21,270 nt of DNA from an uncultured Sutterella sp. (GTDB lineage: Bacteria > Pseudomonadota > Gammaproteobacteria > Burkholderiales > Burkholderiaceae_F): NCBI GenBank assembly GCA_937906995.1, contig CALESB010000060.1, positions 1-21,270 of the forward strand, given 5' to 3'. This document shows positions 16,426 through 21,270 of this stretch, in pieces. How positions within the stretch are numbered: position 1 is the first letter of the stretch; every line of letters starts with the position of its first letter. A program made the position numbers and the translations under genes. Below the pieces are notes generated by a model. The model ran no database searches. It was given only the letters and a program-made list of their open reading frames with translations, and had not been told where the DNA came from.

Positions 16426-16441
16426 GTTGCATTTTTGCAAC
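16426..16441. promoter_or_regulatory. Dyad upstream of the autotransporter promoter
   Basis: GTTGCA-TTTT-TGCAAC is a perfect 6-4-6 inverted repeat ending 16 bp before the predicted -35 hexamer. It is a candidate operator, or simply a small hairpin. No regulator can be named. Confidence 0.35.
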
Positions 16442-16457
16442 CTTTTGATTTTATTAG

Positions 16458-16486
16458 TTGTGTTTTTTTAATAGGGGGGTCATAAT
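16458..16486 (+). promoter_or_regulatory. Predicted promoter of the autotransporter gene, with homopolymer tracts in the spacer
   Basis: TTGTGT (16458-16463) and CATAAT (16481-16486) are 17 bp apart. The spacer contains most of a T7 run (16463-16469) and a G6 run (16474-16479). Predicted transcription starts near 16493, about 35 nt before the ATG. Confidence 0.5.
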
Positions 16487-16527
16487 CGTTATGCCACTTT
16501 GGCTTAACTCATCCTTTGGAGGCCACT

Positions 16528-19350
16528 ATGAATCGAGTTTTTAAGGTTGTTTTTAATCGTGAACGCGGCAAATCTATGGTTGTCAATGAAGTGACACGCT
16601 CTCATCAAGTGGGTAAAAAAGCTGCCATCACGGTAGCAGTCGTAGGTGCTTTAATGGCTGGTGCTGTCCAGGCTGGCAATCAGACCTTTGATGAAACCAT
16701 TAAAGGACCTCATGCTTCGATTACGGGAACAAATATTGAGGTAAATAGCAAGGACTCCAATGCCCTTAACTTTACGACCAAAGACTCTGTTATTAAAGTT
16801 GAAGCCGAACAAAATATTTCCTTAGACGCGAAAAAAAATGGCATTCAACTTCAAACTGAAAGTAAGGATGTTAGTAGTGTCATTGCTGGTGGTGACTTAA
16901 ATATTAAGGCAGGCGCTGTTGGCATTCATAGTACGGTACTCGACAAAAATAATGTAGTACCAGGGGCTGGGTTCCTTGTCAAAGCAAATAAGATTGAAAT
17001 TAATGCTGGTGCGGGTATCCTCAACAGTGCAAATAATCAGTTGGATGTTGAAGCTGCTAACGGTATAGTTATCAATACTAATGAAAGATTGGGGATTTCT
17101 TCTGGTGTTGGTTCTGTCTTAGCATTGACCTCTGGTAGCGATATTATTCTTGACCATAAATCGGGTGTCGGTGAAAAAAGAATTGCTGTAAATGCATTTG
17201 GTGAAGTTAATCTCAATGCAAAGGGTCAAATCGTTATCGCCGCAACATCAACGAATGCTGTTGATGCTAACACAGTTGCAGAGAAAACTGTTCGAGGAAT
17301 CTACACCGAAAATGAAAAAAGTAAAGTTGTTGTAGATGCGAAAAAAATTCAGATTTCGGCGATCACATCGAATACATATGCCAGAGCTGCTACCGCTGCA
17401 AGTGGGGCTAGCGTTAGTATTGGCTCAGAAAACACAGAAGATGTAGTCATTTCTGTGAGTGGTAAAGGTAAAAAAGAAAACAACGATGTAAATATTGGTC
17501 TTCAATCTCTGGGCAATAACTCTAATCTGACTGTTACGGGCAAAAATCTCTCCATTGATGTGAAAGACAATGGCACCGGTTGGGCCTATGGTGTAATTTC
17601 TTCATCCAACAATACTGATGGAATCTCATCTAACTTAAACCTTCATGCCGACAATATCGTTATCAAGGCAGCAACTACAACTAAGGGCAATAGCAATGGT
17701 ATTGTTGCTTTCTCTGAGGGGAAAGTTAATGTAACAGGTAACTTATCTGTTACTGCCGACAATGTGATTTCTGCTCGAGGCAGTGCAGTTGTCAAGATCA
17801 ATGAAAAGAAGGACAAAACTGTTCAACTTAATGGGGACATTGACTTCACTTATGATGAAGAGACCTCTAAGAGTCCTATTGATGCCAATGTGAATGTCAA
17901 TTTAAGCAATGCTAACTCATATTTGAACGGCAACATCATTAGAACTGGTAATGCTCCTAGTGGTAAGGACTCAGTAAGTGGTATGACCCTTGGACTTTCA
18001 AATGGCGGTACCTGGACTAATACAGCAGAGAGTTTTGCTAATAAATTGACCTTGGATGGTGGTATTGTCAATATTAACCTTGCAGACAAACAAGCCCATA
18101 AGGTTTATGTTAATGAATTAGCTGGTACGCACGGTACGCTTAATGTGGAAGTCAATAAGACTGAAAAAGATTTCGTCCACGGTAGCTTGGTAATCGATCC
18201 AGAATATGCTCGAGATCGCAAGGCCGATGCTGCTGCACTCTTAGCCGCAGCTGCCATGCCGAGCCTCGATGTTAACTTGACGGGTATCACGGCCGACGAT
18301 ATTACTGCCGAGCAGTTCAAGGAAGTTTCCAAAGACATCGTCTTAGAAGCCACTGGCGAAAGCACCACCAAACCAACGGATAAGGTCGAAACTACGACGA
18401 CGGTTGCCGAAGGTGATTACAACGGTGCTATGAGCGTTGTCTCTAAGAACGGTAAGACTGAAAATGTTATCGTTGCAGAAGCTAGCTCTTTGATGAAAGA
18501 CTCCTTAGCATTAGCCTCTGCTGGCACGTTGAGCTTGAACCGTATCTTGATGAACGACGTTCGTAAACGCTTGGGCGATATCCGTGTCGCAGGTGATATG
18601 GACGGTGCATGGGCTCGCTATGACGGCGGTAAGTTGTCTGGTGACGATGGTCTAGAAAACAAGTTCCATACGATTCAACTTGGCTACGACATGGCCTTAA
18701 GCAATGGTCCTCGCGTTGGTATGGCTGCTAGCTACACGAAGGGCGATACGGAATACAAACGTGGTGACGCTGACATGAACGCTTATAGCTTGGCTGCTTA
18801 TAGCGTTTGGATGGCTGATAACGGCATGTTCGCTGACGTGATTGCTCGTGTGGCCAAGGCTGAAAACGACATGAAGGTTGACGGCTCTCGTAAGGGCTCT
18901 TTGGACAGTATGGCTTATAGCGTGTCCGGCGAATTCGGCTGGCGATTTGACTTAACTGACATGGTCTACGTCGAACCGCAAGTTGAAGCTACTTATACCT
19001 ATATTGATTCTGACTCAATGAAGTTAGGTTCTTCTCGCTTTGACTTTGACAACGTTGACAGCCTCATGGGCCGTGCAGGCTTTGCAGCTGGCTTTAAGTG
19101 CCCTGCTGACAAGGGTGATGTCTACGTTCGTGTGTCCGCTGTTCATGAATTCTTAGGCGACGCTGCTATCACTGGTGGTAACGGTAAGGTCTTTGAAGTC
19201 GACGGTAAGGATACTTGGGTTGAGTACGGTATCGGTGCTAACTTCAATGTCAACAAGAACACGTATGTTTACGCTGACCTTGAACGCACGAGCGGTGCAA
19301 CTTTAGATGAAGACTGGCGTGCTAACGTTGGTGTTCGTTATAACTTCTAA
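16528..19350 (+). CDS. ESPR-type autotransporter (type Va secreted surface protein)
   Basis: 940 residues from the ATG at 16528, which has GGAGG 5 nt upstream; an in-frame TTG 12 nt earlier lies in that Shine-Dalgarno and is rejected. Residues 1-25 (MNRVFKVVFNRERGKSMVV) form an ESPR extended signal region. A hydrophobic core and cleavage site follow at AVQA-GN (after residue 49). The passenger (about 50-670) is rich in Asn, Ser, Lys, Val and Gly, lacks cysteine and has short beta-rich repeats such as GGDLNIKAG, as expected of a beta-helix. No protease motif was recognised. An Ala-rich helical segment (AAALLAAAAMPSL, about 570) leads into a C-terminal barrel of about 270 residues (LNRILMNDVRKRLGD onward) ending in VGVRYNF with the terminal Phe needed for assembly. 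Likely role: adhesion or another surface function. The passenger is AT-richer than the barrel. Confidence 0.92.
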   Translation: MNRVFKVVFNRERGKSMVVNEVTRSHQVGKKAAITVAVVGALMAGAVQAGNQTFDETIKGPHASITGTNIEVNSKDSNALNFTTKDSVIKVEAEQNISLDAKKNGIQLQTESKDVSSVIAGGDLNIKAGAVGIHSTVLDKNNVVPGAGFLVKANKIEINAGAGILNSANNQLDVEAANGIVINTNERLGISSGVGSVLALTSGSDIILDHKSGVGEKRIAVNAFGEVNLNAKGQIVIAATSTNAVDANTVAEKTVRGIYTENEKSKVVVDAKKIQISAITSNTYARAATAASGASVSIGSENTEDVVISVSGKGKKENNDVNIGLQSLGNNSNLTVTGKNLSIDVKDNGTGWAYGVISSSNNTDGISSNLNLHADNIVIKAATTTKGNSNGIVAFSEGKVNVTGNLSVTADNVISARGSAVVKINEKKDKTVQLNGDIDFTYDEETSKSPIDANVNVNLSNANSYLNGNIIRTGNAPSGKDSVSGMTLGLSNGGTWTNTAESFANKLTLDGGIVNINLADKQAHKVYVNELAGTHGTLNVEVNKTEKDFVHGSLVIDPEYARDRKADAAALLAAAAMPSLDVNLTGITADDITAEQFKEVSKDIVLEATGESTTKPTDKVETTTTVAEGDYNGAMSVVSKNGKTENVIVAEASSLMKDSLALASAGTLSLNRILMNDVRKRLGDIRVAGDMDGAWARYDGGKLSGDDGLENKFHTIQLGYDMALSNGPRVGMAASYTKGDTEYKRGDADMNAYSLAAYSVWMADNGMFADVIARVAKAENDMKVDGSRKGSLDSMAYSVSGEFGWRFDLTDMVYVEPQVEATYTYIDSDSMKLGSSRFDFDNVDSLMGRAGFAAGFKCPADKGDVYVRVSAVHEFLGDAAITGGNGKVFEVDGKDTWVEYGIGANFNVNKNTYVYADLERTSGATLDEDWRANVGVRYNF

Positions 19351-19357
19351 CACCTAA

Positions 19358-19384
19358 CCTAAGCAAGGGGCCATTCCCCTGCTT
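19358..19384 (+). terminator. First hairpin after the autotransporter gene
   Basis: AAGCAAGGGG and CCCCTGCTT pair with one bulged A around a short loop (about 19361-19384). It has no T run of its own and sits directly before the stronger terminator. Confidence 0.4.
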
Positions 19385-19390
19385 AAAATA

Positions 19391-19428
19391 AAAGCGGACT
19401 GAATTACATCAGTCCGCTTTCTGTTATT
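19391..19428. terminator. Bidirectional terminator between convergent autotransporter and sbcB genes
   Basis: A perfect 12-bp stem AAAGCGGACTGA/TCAGTCCGCTTT (19391-19402, 19409-19420) with a 6-nt loop. The right side is T-rich (CTGTTATTT) and the left side A-rich (AAAATAAAAG), so it can stop transcripts from both convergent genes. Confidence 0.85.
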
Positions 19429-19436
19429 TATGTCAC

Positions 19437-20918
19437 CTAGAATGCATCATTATCCAGTGAATTGCTAATACGCTCAGCCCAATCATAAAGCGATCCGAAA
19501 AGCTCTTCTGTTTTCTCATCAATATGCTCACCTAACTTTTCAGTCTGAGAGTCAAGCTCTTGAGCAAAGTCATCCAATGTGCGCTTTACTCCAACACCAT
19601 GGATTAAACGTTCAACTCGCAACTCTAGCCATCGTTGACTTTCTTCTTCACTTAACGTTTCAGGCCAATTACGAGCTCGGAAACGGAACAACAACTCTTC
19701 AAAACGCGGATCATCAAAATGAATTCGTTGAGACTCCACCAATTGAGCTAAGGCTTGCGGTGCTTGACGATGAATAAAGTCCATCTGACTTCGATCATGA
19801 TTGCTCGTAAAGCCACCCGCATAGAGACCATTATCCACATCAACCGTTTCGGTATCTGACTTTCTTTCCAAAGCTTCAGCCCAAAGACTACTAACCTTAT
19901 CCATATCTTCAACGAGGAAAGCGGCATTTTCTATAGCTAAGGCTTTATTAATTTTAAAGAGTGCTGCTCGCTCCTCAGAAAGAACACCCAAGTGACCAAC
20001 TAAAAATGGGGATTGGTTAATCTTACAGGAGAAAATTGGCAAGCGACTTACCCCTTCAGGCAATTCACTTTCACGCTTAAATAGACGCGTTTTAATCTCT
20101 TCAGCGGTTAATCGCAATAGTTCTCGAGGATCATGCTGTAAGTCCCACATTAAAATACTATTGGGATTATTGGGATCTTGACCAATCGGTAAAACTAAAC
20201 GAGTGTAGCCATTCTCAACGCCATGAATTGAAGCAATCCAGACCAAAGGTTTTCGAGCATTGACTAACTCTTTTAACGTATTTTTTGAGCGATTTTTAAG
20301 TGCAAACTGCCAAAGTTTTGGCTGCTTTTGAGCAATCAAACGAGCAACGTCAATTGTTGCTTGTACGTCACTTAATGCATCGTGTGCATGCTCATGCACT
20401 AAACCATTGGCCTTTGTTAAATTTTCTAACCGAAAACTCGGTCGTTTTGTTCCATTTTCCAATTCCACTTCGGGCCAAATAATCCCTTCAGGACGTAGCG
20501 CCCAAGTAGCAACCACAAGTGGAAATAAGTCAAAGCGAGAACAACCCTCTTTCCATTCACGAGCATAGGGGTCATAAAGGTTACGCCATAACATAAACCG
20601 CGTCACTTCGTCGTCGAAGGACATATTGTTATAGCCAACGCTAATGGTTTCTGGCTCACTCATTTGCTCAAGAATACGCTGAGCAAACTCGGCCTCTTTC
20701 ATCCCCTTTTCCTCGCACTCCTGGGGCAAAATATGAGTGATCAGAATACTTTCTGGTGAAGGCAGTGTGTCCATTGCCGGCTGACAATACCAACACATGG
20801 AATCGCCCATAATATTCAGATTCTCATCGGTTCGAATCGCTGCAAATTGAGCTGGACGATCTTGACTCGGACTTAAACCGAACGTTTCATAGTCATGCCA
20901 AAGAAAAGTTGTGGCCAT
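19437..20918 (-). CDS. sbcB: Exodeoxyribonuclease I
   Basis: 493-residue 3'-5' exonuclease on single-stranded DNA, active in recombination and mismatch repair. It follows E. coli ExoI (475) in order: FLWHDYETFG with Asp9 and Glu11, DRPAQFAAIRTD, GYNNMSFDDEVTR (Asp at 102/103), SFRLENLTKANG and AHDALSDVQAT with His179 and Asp184, completing the DEDDh site. The SH3-like and C-terminal helical domains follow (LFRFRARNWPETL, QRWLE). The frame extends five codons upstream to a TTG, but that codon is part of the Shine-Dalgarno-like GGAAG. ATG at 20918 gives the proper N-terminus MATTFLWHDYE. The C-terminal tail is somewhat longer and more acidic than in E. coli. The gene lies 53 nt downstream of the truncated transporter gene, so it may have shared its promoter. 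Confidence 0.95.
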   Translation of the reverse strand: MATTFLWHDYETFGLSPSQDRPAQFAAIRTDENLNIMGDSMCWYCQPAMDTLPSPESILITHILPQECEEKGMKEAEFAQRILEQMSEPETISVGYNNMSFDDEVTRFMLWRNLYDPYAREWKEGCSRFDLFPLVVATWALRPEGIIWPEVELENGTKRPSFRLENLTKANGLVHEHAHDALSDVQATIDVARLIAQKQPKLWQFALKNRSKNTLKELVNARKPLVWIASIHGVENGYTRLVLPIGQDPNNPNSILMWDLQHDPRELLRLTAEEIKTRLFKRESELPEGVSRLPIFSCKINQSPFLVGHLGVLSEERAALFKINKALAIENAAFLVEDMDKVSSLWAEALERKSDTETVDVDNGLYAGGFTSNHDRSQMDFIHRQAPQALAQLVESQRIHFDDPRFEELLFRFRARNWPETLSEEESQRWLELRVERLIHGVGVKRTLDDFAQELDSQTEKLGEHIDEKTEELFGSLYDWAERISNSLDNDAF

Positions 20919-20971
20919 ACAAATTACTTCCAAAAAAACTACCCACAGATTATACGAACTGCTACCTTAAA

Positions 20972-21215
20972 CTACGCTTTAGCATTTCTGAAAATGCGCA
21001 AAGCAACCAACACCCCACACATTAACATTGTCATGCCAACCACCATTGACCATGTTGGCCATTGTTGTCTCCACATTAAGGCGTAAAGCACAGAAAAAAT
21101 CGTCTCAAACACAATCATCTGACCTCCTAATGCAGGAGGCAAGCGTTGACTCATTGCATTCCAAAGAACCGCTCCTAACCAAGAGCAGCACACACCGGCG
21201 ATCAGCATCATGACA
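20972..21215 (-). pseudogene. 3' remnant of an EamA/DMT-family transporter gene
   Basis: The last 80 or so codons encode three hydrophobic helices (LIAGVCCSWLGAVLWN; QMIVFETIFSVLYALMW; MVVGMTMLMCGVLVAL) with the SQRLPPALGGQMIVFET pattern typical of the second EamA repeat of ten-helix drug/metabolite transporters (about 290 residues). An in-frame ATG occurs at 21211, but the frame is closed by a TAG at 21221-21223, only three codons upstream. The N-terminal 200 or so residues are absent. The sequence to the right is better read as the end of an IS200/IS605-like element, so this gene appears interrupted. Whether the 79-residue fragment is still translated is unknown. Confidence 0.7.
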
Positions 21216-21270
21216 GTGAACTACCTCTGAATAAATTCAGAGGCTTCATGGGACCTGACTGAATCGGTAT
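21216..21270 (-). mobile_element. Right end of an IS200/IS605-family (TnpB-encoding) element
   Basis: Read on the minus strand, these bases contain ATGAAGCC, then CCTCTGAAT-TT-ATTCAGAGG, a perfect 9-bp stem (21243-21224), and end in GTAGTTCAC. To my knowledge a subterminal hairpin followed by TAGTTCAC-like ends, overlapping the tnpB stop codon, is characteristic of right ends of this family, which has no terminal inverted repeats. The boundary is placed at 21216 because transporter-coding sequence begins just beyond. The rest of the element, including any tnpA and the left end, lies outside the window. Confidence 0.65.
21221..21270 (-). CDS. tnpB: C-terminal end of a TnpB-like RNA-guided nuclease (partial)
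   Basis: The minus-strand frame from 21268 reads TDSVRSHEASEFIQR and stops at TAG (21223-21221). TnpB proteins of IS200/IS605 elements often end in a short poorly conserved tail with a K/Q/H-E-A motif, encoded by the same bases that form the element's end hairpin. That coincidence of coding tail and hairpin is what is seen here. Only 15 codons are inside the window, too few for a domain call, so the assignment rests on the joint pattern of reading frame, stop codon and hairpin. Confidence 0.5.
   Translation of the reverse strand, partial: TDSVRSHEASEFIQR

Larger units (their letters stand above)
21196..21270 (-). ncRNA. 3' end of a putative TnpB omega-RNA with its guide region
   Basis: By analogy with IS200/IS605 elements, the RNA made from the right end would include the GAAGCC-hairpin-GTAGTTCAC scaffold end (21251-21216) and a guide of about 16-20 nt copied from the flank (21215 to about 21196, beginning TGTCATGATGCTG). 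The rest of the scaffold lies beyond the window, inside tnpB. Inferred from layout only. Confidence 0.45.

Noticed and set aside
16516..16527. TTG start for the autotransporter four codons upstream
   Set aside because: The TTG lies within the GGAGG Shine-Dalgarno. ATG 16528 gives the canonical ESPR beginning MNRVFKVVFN.
21224..21243. The end hairpin as an ordinary rho-independent terminator
   Set aside because: There is no T run after the stem on either strand, and it coincides with a coding tail, a stop codon and the GTAGTTCAC boundary. An element end explains it better.
1..21270. CRISPR arrays, tRNA or rRNA genes
   Set aside because: No regularly spaced direct repeats, tRNA-like cloverleaf or rRNA-like sequence was recognised on reading either strand. 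A covariance-model search was not possible here.

Overview
The window looks like a chromosomal piece of a moderate-GC, gut-type betaproteobacterium, most likely of the Sutterellaceae (Parasutterella/Turicimonas-like). This is inferred from gene content, not a database match. The pointers are an autotransporter with an ESPR-type extended signal peptide, a fused FeoA-FeoB ferrous iron importer, an oxygen-sensitive pyruvate formate-lyase with its activase, an ExbB/ExbD energiser and a GlnRS. Together they suggest an anaerobic or microaerophilic lifestyle with strong iron control.

Layout. 1-1057 (minus strand): an exbB-exbD operon running off the left edge, where the start codon and Shine-Dalgarno of a third gene are just visible. 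A 16/19 match to the Fur consensus lies over its predicted promoter. 1332-5411 (minus): rfbB, rfbC and a UvrD/PcrA-type helicase, closely packed in one direction. 5616-7998 (plus): a double-domain Asp/Glu racemase-like protein and a beta-hydroxyacid dehydrogenase, each followed by a clear terminator. 8183-10703 (plus): a FeoA-FeoB fusion plus a 53-residue cysteine-rich membrane protein, behind a second Fur-box-like site. 10808-12886: glnS, with a roughly 100-residue insertion in the catalytic region and a good sigma-70 promoter. 13249-16313: pflB and pflA, separated by a hairpin. 16528-19350: a large autotransporter whose promoter spacer contains a T7 and a G6 tract. 19437-20918 (minus): sbcB (exonuclease I).

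The right edge is the most interesting part. A DMT/EamA-family transporter gene survives only as its last 80 or so codons (20972-21215). It is abutted by what reads as the right end of an IS200/IS605-type element. On the minus strand the last 50 bases encode the C-terminus of a TnpB-like protein ending at a TAG, overlaid on a perfect 9-bp hairpin and finishing in GTAGTTCAC. That arrangement is typical of the 3' end of a TnpB omega-RNA (OMEGA system), whose guide would be copied from the flanking transporter sequence. The element body lies outside the window.

Functionally, the two Fur-box-like sites tie TonB-system energisation and ferrous iron uptake to iron status. PflB/PflA provide anaerobic pyruvate cleavage. 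The remaining genes are housekeeping (glnS, uvrD, sbcB) or surface/cell envelope (rfbB, rfbC, autotransporter). No tRNA, rRNA or CRISPR array was recognised.
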